Positions 29,226-43,816 are shown, counted from the stretch's first letter. The stretch: 64,000 bases of DNA from Stenotrophomonas bentonitica (GCF_013185915.1 NZ_JAAZUH010000002.1:1-64000); one strand, 5' to 3'. The notes: a model not told the origin generated them from the letters alone. Translations and numbers: made by a program.

Positions 29226-29560
29226 GTATCTCCTTGCTCCGTATGGGCCGCACCTGGCTGTCCATCCGATCAACGGGACGGGGCGGGGGGTACGACTTGG
29301 CGTCATGGGGAGGCGGCCATCGGGGCCGCCCGTAAGCAGCTCCCGAAAGACATGGGGGCCGCGCGCTCACTCGAACTGGGTGGTGAGCGGGAAAGTTGGC
29401 GCACGATAGGGGGGGATTTCGCAACGCATCCTGAACCGGAAAGCTTGACATTCAGGTTCAGGGGTGGGGCGGATAGTCGTATTCAGGTTTCGCGTGCAGC
29501 CGGCCAGAGGCCGGCTCTACCCTGATCAAACGCGGGTCGTGCCGGCTGGCGGCCGGCTCC
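29226..29560. other. 335-nt gap between fadH-like gene and sleB-like gene
   Basis: No gene is seen. The right half (29498-29560) is a SMAG pair. A short inverted repeat TGAACC/GGTTCA spans 29432-29460. No convincing promoter for the SleB-type gene was found on the minus strand. Confidence 0.5.
29498..29560. repeat. SMAG-type REP dimer
   Basis: The first unit, read on the minus strand, begins GTAGAGCCGGCCTCTGGCCG (29520 leftwards), a near-ideal SMAG. The second, TGCCGGCTGGCGGCCGGC near 29539-29557, is a degenerate partner directly beside the stop of the fadH-like gene. Confidence 0.75.
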
Positions 29561-32705
<3,145 letters not shown>

Positions 32706-32943
32706 ATCGGCTCCTGGGAGGTGAAACACGTTCATCATAGGGACGCTTTCAAACCTGTTTTTGAGCTGAATCGCGACACACCGCCGAATTGCATCAAATA
32801 CTGTAGCGAGTCGTTGAAATCTTTGGGAAAGTGCCCAAAACCCTTGTCATTGTTGGGTCTTGCGGAAGTTCACCAACCTGTATAGGGTGCCTCCAGCTGG
32901 ACCGGTGGAGGTCTGGCGGTCGATTTCACATGTTATGTGACCG

Positions 32944-32974
32944 TTAACATCGCCTTCACTCCCCTGAGCATAAT
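32944..32974 (+). promoter_or_regulatory. Candidate promoter of the OmpA gene
   Basis: TTAACA (32944-32949) and CATAAT (32969-32974), 19 bp apart. The leader to the start codon would be about 95 nt, consistent with a stable porin mRNA. The whole 32706-33074 gap is AT-richer than its surroundings and has no gene. Confidence 0.45.
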
Positions 32975-33074
32975 GTTCGCGGCGGTGGCGTGCTGAATCG
33001 GCAGTCTTAACGACGCAGTAGTGCTGGCCCATGCCTCTACCGGTTTCATACCCCCGAAATAGGAGCTGTATTAC

Positions 33075-34163
33075 ATGAACAAGAAGATCCTCACTGCCGC
33101 GCTGCTGGGCGGCCTGGCGTTTGCCCAGGCAGCTTCCGCGCAGTCGTCCTTTGATGACCGCTGGTACCTGACCGGTTCGGCTGGCTTCAACTTCCAGGAT
33201 AGCGACCGTCTGACCAACGATGCTCCGTTCGTGACCCTGGGCCTGGGTAAGTTCCTCAGCCCCAACTGGTCCCTGGACGGTGAGCTGAACTACCAGAACC
33301 CGAATTTCGACGACAACCAGGATCTGAACTGGAGCCAGTACGGCGTCTCGCTGGATGCCCGCTACCACTTCATCCAGGAAGGCCGTGGCTGGAACCCGTA
33401 CCTGCTGATGGGCCTGGGCTACCAGAAGTCGGAAGAAGAGTTCAACAACTTCCCGTCGCCGGACAGCCCGGGTGAGCGCAAGGACGGCAACTTCGCCGCC
33501 AAGGTCGGCGTCGGCCTGCAGACCACCTTCGACAAGCGCGTTGCAGTGCGCGCCGAAGTGGCCTACCGCGGTGACTTCGACGACAAGAGCATCGCTGCTC
33601 CGGACGAAAGCTGGTTCGGCGACGTGCTGGCCTCGGTCGGCGTCGTGATCCCGCTGGGCCCGCCGCCGGCTGCCCCGGTTGCCGCCCCGGCTCCGGTTGC
33701 CCCGAGCTGCGCCGACCTGGATGACGACGGTGACGGCGTCAACAACTGCGACGACAAGTGCCCGGATTCGCAGCCGGGTCAGACCATCGGTCCGGACGGT
33801 TGCCCGGTGCCGGTCTCCATCGACCTGAAGGGCGTCAACTTCGACTTCGACAAGTCGAACCTGCGTCCGGACGCCGTGGCGATCCTGAGCGAAGCCACCC
33901 AGATCCTGGTGCGTTACCCGGACCTGCGCGTCGAAGTGGCTGGCCACACCGACCTGTGCGGCAAGGAAGACTACAACCAGAAGCTGTCCGAGCGTCGTGC
34001 GACCACCGTGTACAACTATCTGACCCAGAACGGCGTTGCTGCCAGCCGTCTGACCGGTCCGATCGGTTATGGCGAGAGCCGTCCGCTGGAGCAGACCCCG
34101 CAGACCTTCCCGGCCTGCAAGAGCGAGAAGAACCGTCGTACCGAGCTGAACGTCCAGAACTAA
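33075..34163 (+). CDS. OmpA-family outer-membrane protein
   Basis: An outer-membrane beta-barrel anchored to peptidoglycan. The product is 362 aa with a clear signal peptide (MNKKILTAALLGGLAFAQAA, cut after ASA). Residues ~25-200 form the eight-strand barrel domain. A Pro/Ala linker follows, then a calcium-binding thrombospondin-3-like repeat (DLDDDGDGVNNCDDKCPDS). The C-terminal OmpA domain (~245-362) contains VAGHTDLCGKEDYNQKLSER. It is one of the better-expressed genes by codon use, with its own promoter and terminator. Confidence 0.94.
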   Translation: MNKKILTAALLGGLAFAQAASAQSSFDDRWYLTGSAGFNFQDSDRLTNDAPFVTLGLGKFLSPNWSLDGELNYQNPNFDDNQDLNWSQYGVSLDARYHFIQEGRGWNPYLLMGLGYQKSEEEFNNFPSPDSPGERKDGNFAAKVGVGLQTTFDKRVAVRAEVAYRGDFDDKSIAAPDESWFGDVLASVGVVIPLGPPPAAPVAAPAPVAPSCADLDDDGDGVNNCDDKCPDSQPGQTIGPDGCPVPVSIDLKGVNFDFDKSNLRPDAVAILSEATQILVRYPDLRVEVAGHTDLCGKEDYNQKLSERRATTVYNYLTQNGVAASRLTGPIGYGESRPLEQTPQTFPACKSEKNRRTELNVQN

Positions 34164-34188
34164 TCGTTCGGGAACATCAGTCTCAGGA

Positions 34189-34219
34189 CAGGGCCCGGCA
34201 ATGCCGGGCCCTGTTTTTT
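34189..34219 (+). terminator. Intrinsic terminator after the OmpA gene
   Basis: CAGGGCCCGGC and GCCGGGCCCTG form an 11-bp stem followed by TTTTTT. Confidence 0.95.
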
Positions 34220-34342
34220 GTGTGCGATCCAACAAATTGGAATTAAATTCAACAAGTTGCCGTATTCATTGAATGTGGGATCTTGAAAGCGGTTGTGGCG
34301 CTGTTAAACTTGGTGCGTCACCCTCTTTCCTGGATGCATCCC

Positions 34343-34855
34343 ATGCTGCGTATCGCACTGGCCGCCGCCCTCGGCCTGGCCCTGGTTCCCACCGCTTACG
34401 CAGCCGTGGATTGCTCGGCCACGGCAACCGCCGTAGCGCCTTTGCCGCTCCCGGCCACCGCGATCGCGCCGGTCGCCAACGAGCTGTACATCCGCAACGT
34501 CCAGCTGGGCATGCCGGCGGGCGTGCTGACCTCCAACTTCGACCAGCAGCAGTCGCTGGACCGCGTGCTGCAGCGCCTGCGCATCGACGGCTGCCAGAAC
34601 ATCGCCAAGGCGATGCCGGGCGCACCGGCGGTGAAGCCGAACGATCCGGCCGCCTACAAGCCGCAGACCGAGTTCGACAACACGCCGTGGCGCTTCGACA
34701 TGAGCCAGAACGGGAAGCGCATGACCGCCGAAGAGTTCGACGCCTGGATGAAGGCCAAGGGCGTGCGCGTGGTCAAGGCACGCCCGGCGCCGGCCGCTGC
34801 GGCCGCGCCTGCCGCCGCTCCGGCGGTTGAAACCAAGCCGGAAGGCAAGAAGTAA
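34343..34855 (+). CDS. Exported protein of unknown function with a KRMTAEEFDAWMK tail
   Basis: The product from 34343 is 170 aa with a signal peptide (MLRIALAAALGLALVPTAYA, cut before AVDC). I do not recognise the central domain (two cysteines, in AVDCSA and DGCQNIA). The segment KRMTAEEFDAWMKAKG lies near residue 125, followed by an Ala/Pro-rich end. The same motif ends the lipoprotein at 35802-36110, with 43 of 44 identical bases. An upstream ATG at 34283 would add 20 codons before the signal peptide and is less likely. Probably periplasmic; function unknown. Confidence 0.78.
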   Translation: MLRIALAAALGLALVPTAYAAVDCSATATAVAPLPLPATAIAPVANELYIRNVQLGMPAGVLTSNFDQQQSLDRVLQRLRIDGCQNIAKAMPGAPAVKPNDPAAYKPQTEFDNTPWRFDMSQNGKRMTAEEFDAWMKAKGVRVVKARPAPAAAAAPAAAPAVETKPEGKK

Positions 34856-34874
34856 GACCCGCGCGCTGCGACCG

Positions 34875-35717
34875 ATGAGCACACGTCGGCCCCCCGCGGC
34901 GCCCCCGAACCGACCACGCCGCGACACGCGGCGTGCGTCCGCCCCGACCAGGCCGGGCGCCACGCGCGTCCCCGAAGCGCCACGCCATGGGCTGGCGCGG
35001 GTGCTGTCCAAGGCCGGGTTGTGCTCACGCACCGAAGCCGCGCGCTGGATCGCCGACGGCCGGGTCACGGTCGACGGCCGCACCATCAACAACCCCGAAT
35101 TCCCGATTATCGACGGTCGCCATGTGGTCCGCGTCGACGGCCAGCCGCTGGGCAGCGCCCGGCGGATCCACATCATGCTCAACAAGCCGCGCGGGCTGGT
35201 CACCACTGCGCAGGACGAGCGTGGCCGCGACACCGTCTACCGCTGCTTTGACGGTGCCGGCCTGCCATGGCTTGCCCCGGTGGGGCGCCTGGACAAGGCC
35301 AGCGAAGGCCTGTTGCTGTTCAGCAACGACCCGGAGTGGGCAGCCCGCCTGACCGACCCGGAAACCGGGCCGGACAAGACCTACCACGTGCAGGTCGACG
35401 TCATTCCCGACGAGGCCCGGCTGGCTGCGCTGCGCGCCGGGGTCGAGGACGACGGCGAGTTCCTGCGCGCGCGCGCGGTGCACCTGCTGCGCAGCGGGGA
35501 AAAGACCGCCTGGCTCGAGGTGGTGCTGGAAGAGGGCCGCAACCGGCACATCCGCCGGCTGCTGGCGGCCTTCGGGATCGATGTTCTACGTTTGGTAAGG
35601 GTAGGGATCGGCGACTTGGCACTGGGGACGCTGGGCAAGGGCGCCTGGCGCGAGCTGCAGCCGGATGAACTGGAATTGCTTTACACCACGGCCGGACGCG
35701 CCGTGGTCGCATCGTAG
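34875..35717 (+). CDS. RsuA/RluB-family pseudouridine synthase
   Basis: Makes pseudouridine in rRNA. From 34875 the product is 280 aa: a basic disordered N-terminus, an S4 RNA-binding domain (GLARVLSKAGLCSRTEAARW), and the catalytic domain with VGRLDKASEGLLLFSND, whose Asp is the nucleophile. The C-terminal EGRNRHIRRLLAAFGIDVLR is typical. The S4 domain separates it from RluA/RluE. RluB is the closest guess but RluF or RsuA are possible. It starts 19 nt after the exported-protein gene. Its TAG stop lies inside a GTAG repeat. Confidence 0.87.
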   Translation: MSTRRPPAAPPNRPRRDTRRASAPTRPGATRVPEAPRHGLARVLSKAGLCSRTEAARWIADGRVTVDGRTINNPEFPIIDGRHVVRVDGQPLGSARRIHIMLNKPRGLVTTAQDERGRDTVYRCFDGAGLPWLAPVGRLDKASEGLLLFSNDPEWAARLTDPETGPDKTYHVQVDVIPDEARLAALRAGVEDDGEFLRARAVHLLRSGEKTAWLEVVLEEGRNRHIRRLLAAFGIDVLRLVRVGIGDLALGTLGKGAWRELQPDELELLYTTAGRAVVAS

Positions 35718-35748
35718 TGCGTGGCCCGCTGGGGAGCGGGCGCACCAC
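35714..35748. repeat. SMAG-like palindrome overlapping a stop codon
   Basis: GTAG at 35714-35717 followed by a stem GCCCGCT (35724-35730) / AGCGGGC (35735-35741). The TAG at 35715-35717 is the stop of the pseudouridine synthase. Confidence 0.6.
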
Positions 35749-35801
35749 CGGGCAAGGGATGGCCTGCCGCTCAATGCCTGACCACTACCGGGAGAAGTGT
35801 C

Positions 35802-36110
35802 ATGAAAACGCGCATCCACCGCCGCCCGCTTCTGGGCGGTGCCGGCCTGTTGCTGTCCGCCCTGCTGCTGGCCGCCTGCGGCGGGCATAAGCAGGCGGCC
35901 AAGGCCACCCCGCCGGTCACCGACAAGGTAGTCGAAGTGCAGCTGCCCGCATCCGAACGCGATGCCCGCGGCGCCTACCGGTTCCACATGAGCGACGGCG
36001 AGAAGCGCATGACCGCCGAAGAGTTCGACGCGTGGATGAAGGCCAACGGGATTCGCGTGGCGAAGGGCAGCCCGACCGCGGCCGCGGCGCCCAAGACCAG
36101 GAAAAAATGA
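35802..36110 (+). CDS. Small lipoprotein of unknown function with KRMTAEEFDAWMK tail
   Basis: The product is 102 aa from the ATG at 35802, behind GGGAGAAG. The N-terminus MKTRIHRRPLLGGAGLLLSA ends in the lipobox LLAAC, so it is a predicted lipoprotein. After a ~40-residue spacer comes FHMSDGEKRMTAEEFDAWMK, ANGIRVAKG and an Ala/Lys-rich end. This half matches the tail of the exported protein at 34343-34855. No enzyme motif is visible. It may bind a partner in the envelope; that is a guess. Confidence 0.78.
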   Translation: MKTRIHRRPLLGGAGLLLSALLLAACGGHKQAAKATPPVTDKVVEVQLPASERDARGAYRFHMSDGEKRMTAEEFDAWMKANGIRVAKGSPTAAAAPKTRKK

Positions 36111-36113
36111 CAT

Positions 36114-36136
36114 GGAGCGGGGCTCTGCCCCGCTCC
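36114..36136. terminator. Hairpin between the lipoprotein gene and kbl
   Basis: GGAGCGGGGC and GCCCCGCTCC form a 10-bp stem around TCT between convergent genes. No T-run, so it may be a REP-like element acting as a barrier. Confidence 0.5.
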
Positions 36137-36150
36137 GTGGTGCGCTGCCG

Positions 36151-37362
36151 TTACGCCTTGATCACACCCAGCTCCACGCCGATGCGGGTGAACGCATCGA
36201 TCGCGCGGTCCAGGTGCGCACGGGTGTGCGCGGCGCTGATCTGGGTGCGGATGCGCGCCTGGCCCTTGGGCACCACCGGGAAGAAGAAGCCGATCGCATA
36301 GATGCCTTCTTCAAGCAGGCGCTGCGCGAACTTCTGCGCCAGCGGGGCGTCGTACAGCATCACCGGGCTGATCGGATGCACGCCCGGCTTCACGTCGAAC
36401 CCGGCTGCGGTCATCTTCTCGCGGAAGTACGCGGTGTTTTCCTGCAGCGTGGTGCGCAGGTCATGGGCGCTGGCCAGCATGTCGAACGCCTTGATGCCGG
36501 CGGCGACCACGTGCGGCGGCAGTGAGTTGGAGAACAGGTACGGGCGCGAGCGCTGGCGCAGCAGTTCGATCACCTCGGCGCTGGCGGTGGTGAAGCCGCC
36601 CAGTGCACCGCCCATCGCCTTGCCCAGGGTGCCGGTGATGATGTCGATCCGGTCCAGCACGCCTTTGACCTCGGCCGAGCCGCGGCCGGTGGCGCCGAGG
36701 AAGCCGGTGGCGTGGCATTCGTCGATATGCACCAGTGCGTTGTACTTCTTCGCCAGCGCGGTGATCTCGTCGAGCGGGGCGATGAAGCCGTCCATCGAAA
36801 ACACGCCGTCGGTGGTGATCAGCTTGGTGCGGCAGCCGGCGGCATCGGCGGCCTGCAGCTGCGCTTCCAGGTCGGCCATGTCGCAGTTGGCGTAGCGGAA
36901 GCGCTTGGCCTTGCACAGGCGCACGCCGTCGATGATCGAGGCATGGTTGAGCGCATCGGAGATGATCGCGTCGTTCTCGCCCAGCAACGGCTCGAACAGG
37001 CCGCCGTTGGCGTCGAAGCAGGCCGCGTACAGGATGGTGTCCTGCTTGCCGAAGAAGCCGGCGATCTGCTGTTCGAGCTGCTTGTGCAGGTCCTGGGTGC
37101 CGCAGATGAAGCGCACCGAGGCCATGCCGAAGCCGTGGCTGTCCAGCGCGTCCTTGGCCGCCTGGATCAGGTCGGGGTGGTCGGCCAGGCCCAGGTAGTT
37201 GTTGGCGCAGAAGTTCAGCACCTGGCGACCGTCGTCCAGGGTGATCTCGGCCGACTGCGGGCTGGTGATGACGCGCTCGGACTTGAACAGGCCCTGGGCG
37301 CGGATCGCCTCCAGTTCCTCAACATAGTGCTGGGTGAGCGGGGCGGTCTGGGCGTCGGTCAT
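36151..37362 (-). CDS. kbl: 2-amino-3-ketobutyrate CoA ligase (glycine C-acetyltransferase)
   Basis: Splits 2-amino-3-ketobutyrate with CoA to glycine and acetyl-CoA, the second step of threonine breakdown. The product is 403 aa (E. coli 398). It is a PLP enzyme of the alpha-oxoamine synthase family; the lysine is in [16 protein letters not shown], and the [13 protein letters not shown] and [10 protein letters not shown] segments are diagnostic. In E. coli kbl is directly followed by tdh. Here tdh lies 950 nt away on the same strand, with a porin gene on the other strand between. Confidence 0.94.
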   Translation of the reverse strand: MTDAQTAPLTQHYVEELEAIRAQGLFKSERVITSPQSAEITLDDGRQVLNFCANNYLGLADHPDLIQAAKDALDSHGFGMASVRFICGTQDLHKQLEQQIAGFFGKQDTILYAACFDANGGLFEPLLGENDAIISDALNHASIIDGVRLCKAKRFRYANCDMADLEAQLQAADAAGCRTKLITTDGVFSMDGFIAPLDEITALAKKYNALVHIDECHATGFLGATGRGSAEVKGVLDRIDIITGTLGKAMGGALGGFTTASAEVIELLRQRSRPYLFSNSLPPHVVAAGIKAFDMLASAHDLRTTLQENTAYFREKMTAAGFDVKPGVHPISPVMLYDAPLAQKFAQRLLEEGIYAIGFFFPVVPKGQARIRTQISAAHTRAHLDRAIDAFTRIGVELGVIKA

Positions 37363-37555
37363 GGCAGGCAGTCATCGGCACGGGAAAACCGGGATTTTAC
37401 CTGCCCGGGCCGTTGCCCGGGGCGGTCATTGGCGCGGACGAGGGCAGGGCGGCCCGGCATCGGTTACGCATGGAATTGTTGCATCGCAATATCAATCGGG
37501 TTAAAAATCCGTAAACTCCCCACCCCCTTCACCCCCACCGTCTGGAGAGACCCGC

Positions 37556-38257
37556 ATGAACCACGCCACGCGCCGTACTGCCGCCGCTGTGCTCTGCGCC
37601 GCCCTGTTTGCCCCGTTCATCGCCAGCGCCCAGGACGAGGCCGAATCGCCGTTCAGCTGGAACGTGACCGGCGTGTCCGACTACGTGTTCCGGGGTGTCT
37701 CGCAGACCGATGAAGACCCGACCCTGCAGGCCGGCTTCACCTACACCTCGCCGGTCGGCCTGTACGCCGGCATCTGGGGTTCGGGCGTGGACTTCGGCGA
37801 CGGCGGCCCGGATGCCGAGGTCGATTATTTCATCGGCTATGGCGTGGATGTCACCGACAACGTCAACTTCGACGTGATGCTCAACCACTACAGCTACCCG
37901 GGTTCCAGCGAGCTGGCCTATACCGAGCTGATCACCAAGACCAGCTTCGCCGAGCACTACAACGTGACCGTGGCCTACACCAACGACGTCTGGAACACCG
38001 ACACCGACGGCTGGTACTTCGCCGCCGGCACTGAGTGGGCGCTGCCGCAGGAATTCACCCTGACCGCGAACGTGGGCCGCAACACCTTCAAGGACGAGAT
38101 CGCGAAGGATTACACCGATTGGAACATCGGCGTGAACCGCACCTGGGGCCTGTTCACCCTCGGCCTGGGCTACTACGGCACCGACGGCAACGGCCGCTAC
38201 AACAGCGGCAAGCTCGCCGACAACCGCGTGGTGTTCAGCGTAGCCGTCGGGCAGTAA
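37556..38257 (+). CDS. TorF-like outer-membrane porin
   Basis: A 233-aa predicted beta-barrel of the 'TorF family putative porin' type (Gcw_chp-like). The signal peptide is MNHATRRTAAAVLCAALFAP ending IASAQ. The mature protein opens with WNVTGVSDYVFRGVSQTDED, the family hallmark, and alternates aromatic and polar residues to the end. Role and substrate are unknown. It is flanked by kbl and tdh and has its own terminator shared with tdh. A TTAAAA near 37501 may be its -10. Confidence 0.85.
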   Translation: MNHATRRTAAAVLCAALFAPFIASAQDEAESPFSWNVTGVSDYVFRGVSQTDEDPTLQAGFTYTSPVGLYAGIWGSGVDFGDGGPDAEVDYFIGYGVDVTDNVNFDVMLNHYSYPGSSELAYTELITKTSFAEHYNVTVAYTNDVWNTDTDGWYFAAGTEWALPQEFTLTANVGRNTFKDEIAKDYTDWNIGVNRTWGLFTLGLGYYGTDGNGRYNSGKLADNRVVFSVAVGQ

Positions 38258-38274
38258 GCGGCGTCTGCACGCAG

Positions 38275-38303
38275 AAAAAAGGCACCCGGTGGGTGCCTTT
38301 TTT
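38275..38303. terminator. Bidirectional intrinsic terminator (torF-like / tdh)
   Basis: AAAAAAGGCACCC, a 3-nt loop, then GGGTGCCTTTTTT: a perfect stem with A- and T-runs on both sides, between convergent genes. Confidence 0.95.
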
Positions 38304-38311
38304 CATGTCGC

Positions 38312-39349
38312 TCAGTTCCAGCTCAGAACCACCTTACCGGCCTTGCCCTGTTCCATCAGGTCGAAGCCCTTCTGGAACTCGTCGATCGGCAGCTGGTGGG
38401 TCATCACCTTGCCGAGCGGGAAGCCGGACAGCACCAGCTGGGTCATCTTGTACCAGGTCTCGTACATCTTGCGGCCGTAGATGCCCTGCACGGTCAGGCC
38501 CTTGAAGATGATCTTGTCCCAGTCGCAGCCGGCGCCCTTGGGCATGATGCCAAGCATCGCGATCTTGCCGCCGTGGTACATGCAGTCGAGCATGTCGTTG
38601 AAGGCGCGCGGGTTGCCGCTCATTTCCAGGCCCACGTCGAAGCCCTCCATGTGCAGTTCCTTCATCACGTCCTTGAGCGAGGTGTTGGCCACGTTGACCA
38701 CGCGGGTGGCGCCCATGTCGGCGGCCAGCTTCAGGCGGAAGTCGTTGACGTCGGTCACCACCACGTTGCGCGCACCGATGTGCTTGCAGATGCCCGCGGC
38801 AATGATGCCGATCGGGCCGGCGCCGGTGATCAGCACGTCTTCGCCGATCACGTCGAACTCCAGCGCGCAGTGCGCGGCGTTGCCGTACGGGTCGAAGAAG
38901 GCGGCCAGTTCCGAGGGGATCTGGTCGGGGATCGGCCACAGGTTGCTGGCCGGCATCACCATGTATTCGGCGAAGGCGCCATTGACGTTCACGCCGATCC
39001 CGACCGTGTTCGGGCACAGGTGCGGACGGCCGCCACGGCAGTTGCGGCAGTGGCCGCACACGATGTGGCCTTCGGCCGAGACACGCTGGCCGAGCTCGTA
39101 GCCGGTCACGCCCGGACCGATTTCGGCGATGCGGCCGACGAATTCGTGGCCGATGGTCAGGCCCGGCTTGATCGTGCGCTGGCTCCATTCGTCCCACAGG
39201 TAGATGTGCAGGTCGGTACCGCAGATGGCGGTCTTTTCCAGCTTGATCAGGACCTCGTTCGGGCCCGGCACCGGCACCGGCACGTCTTCGAGCCAGATGC
39301 CCTTGGCGGCTTCGCGCTTGACCAGGGCCTTCATTGTTTGCTGCGCCAT
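38312..39349 (-). CDS. tdh: L-threonine 3-dehydrogenase
   Basis: Oxidises threonine to 2-amino-3-ketobutyrate with NAD; Kbl then cleaves it. The product is 345 aa from the ATG at 39349 ([20 protein letters not shown]); starts at 39334 (340 aa) or 39364 are also possible, none with a good ribosome binding site. Catalytic zinc residues are in TAICGTDLH and GHEF; the structural zinc site is [18 protein letters not shown] loop: [13 protein letters not shown]. The frame stays open far upstream, but that is GC-bias. A TATAAT lies at 39381-39386. Confidence 0.95.
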   Translation of the reverse strand: MAQQTMKALVKREAAKGIWLEDVPVPVPGPNEVLIKLEKTAICGTDLHIYLWDEWSQRTIKPGLTIGHEFVGRIAEIGPGVTGYELGQRVSAEGHIVCGHCRNCRGGRPHLCPNTVGIGVNVNGAFAEYMVMPASNLWPIPDQIPSELAAFFDPYGNAAHCALEFDVIGEDVLITGAGPIGIIAAGICKHIGARNVVVTDVNDFRLKLAADMGATRVVNVANTSLKDVMKELHMEGFDVGLEMSGNPRAFNDMLDCMYHGGKIAMLGIMPKGAGCDWDKIIFKGLTVQGIYGRKMYETWYKMTQLVLSGFPLGKVMTHQLPIDEFQKGFDLMEQGKAGKVVLSWN

Positions 39350-39380
39350 CGGGGTGGAGCTCATCTGGGGGAAAGGCGGA

Positions 39381-39386
39381 ATTATA
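39381..39386 (-). promoter_or_regulatory. -10 box of probable tdh promoter
   Basis: Perfect TATAAT on the minus strand, 32 bp from the tdh start; the -35 is not recognisable. The predicted start site (near 39374) would give a leader of ~25 nt to the chosen ATG. On the plus strand TACAAT at 39470-39475 is the likely -10 of the divergent S46 peptidase gene. Confidence 0.5.
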
Positions 39387-39493
39387 GGGGGTGTGGGGGC
39401 GGGGGCATGTTGCGGTGCGTCCATGACGTTCGGCCGACGGGCCGTGTGGCGGACCCGGCTACAATCGGCGGTTCTTTCACCAGGGGCCGCTTC

Positions 39494-41656
<2,163 letters not shown>

Positions 41657-41667
41657 TTCACCGAAGA

Positions 41668-41696
41668 CCCCGCGGCCAAAACCGCGGGGTTTTTTC
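41668..41696 (+). terminator. Intrinsic terminator after the S46 peptidase
   Basis: CCCCGCGG and CCGCGGGG pair around CCAAAA, followed by six T. Confidence 0.92.
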
Positions 41697-41772
41697 TTAG
41701 GTATCATGCGGTTCCCCCCACGATCGTTCACGCAATGTGAACGATTGCGACTGCCAAGGATCCCAAGTTCGC

Positions 41773-42417
41773 ATGCGCATCCTGCTTGCCCGTCACGGTG
41801 AAACGCCGTGGAATGCCGAAGGCCGTTACCAGGGCCAGATCGATATCCCGCTGTCGCCGATCGGCGAGGCCCAGGCCCAGGCGCTGGGCGAACGCCTGAA
41901 GTCGGTGGACATCACCCGTGCCGTCGCCTCGCCGCTGTCGCGCGCGCAGCGCACCGCGCAGCTGGCGCTGGGTGCAGAACGGGCGCCGATGCTGCTGACC
42001 GAACCGGACCTGCAGGAGATCGCCCACGGTGAGTGGGAAGGCCTGCTGGCCAGCGAAATCCATGAAAAAGACCCGTCGCGCCTGCAGGCCTGGCGCGAGG
42101 AACCGGACACCGTGCTGATGCCCGGCGGCGAGTCGCTGCGGCTGGTGCTGGACCGCAGCTGGCGCGGCCTGGCCCGCGCCGCCGAAGGCCTGGGCGAGCA
42201 CGACACCCTGCTGGTGGTAGCCCATGACGCGGTCAACCGGGTGATCCTGTGCCGGATCCTGGGCCTGCCGCTGTCGCGCCTGTGGACCTTCCGCCAGGCA
42301 CCGACCACGCTCAACCTGCTCGAAGGCGCCGACCTGGACAGCCTGGAAGTGGTGCGCCTGAACGACTGCGCCCACCACACCCCGTTCTTCGGTGAAGCCA
42401 AGCACCGCGCGCTGTAA
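41773..42417 (+). CDS. Histidine phosphatase (phosphoglycerate-mutase-like)
   Basis: A small branch-1 histidine phosphatase. From the ATG at 41773 the product is 214 aa. The catalytic motif [11 protein letters not shown] gives R7-H8-G9, H8 being the phosphorylated histidine; the second histidine is in [11 protein letters not shown], and a catalytic Glu in [10 protein letters not shown]. Family members include CobC, PhoE-like and GpmB; the substrate is not readable from sequence. It starts the run histidine phosphatase-folC-dedD-cvpA-purF, 24 nt before folC. Confidence 0.85.
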   Translation: MRILLARHGETPWNAEGRYQGQIDIPLSPIGEAQAQALGERLKSVDITRAVASPLSRAQRTAQLALGAERAPMLLTEPDLQEIAHGEWEGLLASEIHEKDPSRLQAWREEPDTVLMPGGESLRLVLDRSWRGLARAAEGLGEHDTLLVVAHDAVNRVILCRILGLPLSRLWTFRQAPTTLNLLEGADLDSLEVVRLNDCAHHTPFFGEAKHRAL

Positions 42418-42441
42418 CCCCGACCGACACGATCCATCGCC

Positions 42442-43716
42442 ATGAATACCGCCCGCCCGCAGACGCTCGCCGACTGGCTTGCCCACATCGAACAGCAGCA
42501 CCCGGCCACCATCGACATGGGGCTGGAGCGCGTACGCACGGTCGCCACCGCCATGGGCCTGGGCCAGCCGGCCCCGCACACCATCGTGGTCGGCGGTACC
42601 AACGGCAAAGGGTCCACCGTGGCCTTCGTCGAGGCCATCGCGCGGGCGGCCGGCTGGAAGGTGGGCGCGTACACCTCGCCGCACCTGCTGCAGTACAACG
42701 AACGTATCCGCATCGATGGCGAGGACGCCTCCGACGCGGCCCTGGTCGCGGCCTTCAACGCGATCGAAGACGCCCGCGGCGACACCACGCTGACCTATTT
42801 CGAGTACGGCACGCTGGCCGCGCTGCACCTGTTCGCAGGCGCCGGGCTGGACCTGGCGGTGCTGGAAGTGGGGCTGGGCGGACGCCTGGACGCGGTCAAC
42901 ATCGTCGACGCCGACGTCGCCATCATCACCACGGTGGACATCGACCACGCCGACTGGCTGGGCGAGGACCGCGAGGCCATCGGCGTGGAGAAGGCCGGCA
43001 TCATCCGCGGCTGGAAGCCGGTGATCCTGGGCGAGACCGATCCGCCGTCGAGCGTGCTGGCGCGCGCCTATCTGCTGGGCGCGAATGCGATCCGCGGCGG
43101 CAGCGATTTCTTCGCCGACGTGATCGACGCACAGCGCTGGCGCTGGCGCGATGTCGGGTTCCGCATCGAACTGCCGATGCCGGCCCTGCGCGGCCCGATC
43201 CAGCTGCGCAACGCGGCGTCGGCGATTGCCGCACTGCGCGCGCTGGGCAAGCCGCTGCCACGCCCGGCGATCATCGACGGCGTGGCGCAGGCGCGCATCC
43301 GTGGGCGCCTGCAGGCGTTCGAACGTGACGGGGTGGAGGTACTGGTCGACGTCGGCCACAACCCGCAGGCGGCCCGCGAACTGGCCACCGCGTTGAAGGC
43401 GGCGCCGCGCAGCGGACGCACCGTGGCGGTGTTCGCCGCACTGCAGGACAAGGACGCGGTGGGCGTGGTCGAGGCACTGTCCGACCGCGTCGATGCCTGG
43501 CACCTGGCCGGGCTCGACGGCGCGCGCGCGCAGAGCGCGACCGCACTGCAGTCGCGCCTGGCCGATACCGCCGCTGCTGGCGCCTCCACGCACGCCAGCG
43601 TGGAGGTCGCGCTGCAGCAGGCGCTGGCGACCGCACAGGCGGGCGACCGCGTGCTGGTGTTCGGTTCCTTCCACACCGCCGCCCAGGCCCTGCAGTGGCT
43701 GGAACACGCCCGCTGA
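42442..43716 (+). CDS. folC: Folylpolyglutamate synthase / dihydrofolate synthase
   Basis: Adds glutamate to dihydropteroate and folates. The product is 424 aa (E. coli 422). The ATP loop is VVGGTNGKGSTVAFVEAIAR; Mur-ligase-family segments include TVDIDHADWLGEDREAIGVE and the C-terminal VDVGHNPQAARELATAL. It lies in the conserved folC-dedD-cvpA-purF order found in E. coli and many Gammaproteobacteria. Confidence 0.95.
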   Translation: MNTARPQTLADWLAHIEQQHPATIDMGLERVRTVATAMGLGQPAPHTIVVGGTNGKGSTVAFVEAIARAAGWKVGAYTSPHLLQYNERIRIDGEDASDAALVAAFNAIEDARGDTTLTYFEYGTLAALHLFAGAGLDLAVLEVGLGGRLDAVNIVDADVAIITTVDIDHADWLGEDREAIGVEKAGIIRGWKPVILGETDPPSSVLARAYLLGANAIRGGSDFFADVIDAQRWRWRDVGFRIELPMPALRGPIQLRNAASAIAALRALGKPLPRPAIIDGVAQARIRGRLQAFERDGVEVLVDVGHNPQAARELATALKAAPRSGRTVAVFAALQDKDAVGVVEALSDRVDAWHLAGLDGARAQSATALQSRLADTAAAGASTHASVEVALQQALATAQAGDRVLVFGSFHTAAQALQWLEHAR

Positions 43717-43773
43717 CGCGGGCGGCCGGCCACCTCGTTCAGTTGTCTTCGACGCCGCACCCGCGCGCGCCCG

Positions 43774-43779
43774 TATAAT
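43774..43779 (+). promoter_or_regulatory. -10 box upstream of the SPOR gene
   Basis: Perfect TATAAT in the 100-nt gap after folC, about 38 bp before the GTG start of dedD. The -35 is poor. Confidence 0.45.
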
Positions 43780-43816
43780 CGCCGTGGCATTCCGCCGCGC
43801 CGCCTGCCTGCCTTCC

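Noticed and set aside
29445-29477. TTGACA and GATAGT as a plus-strand promoter
   Set aside because: Spacing is 21 bp and no plus-strand gene follows.
34283-34342. Earlier ATG for the exported protein (34283)
   Set aside because: It would place 20 residues before a good signal peptide, and the later ATG gives a normal signal sequence.
38396-39493. Extension of the S46 peptidase frame by 366 codons, opposite tdh
   Set aside because: The S46 protein has a clear signal peptide at 39494 and the extension is antisense to tdh.
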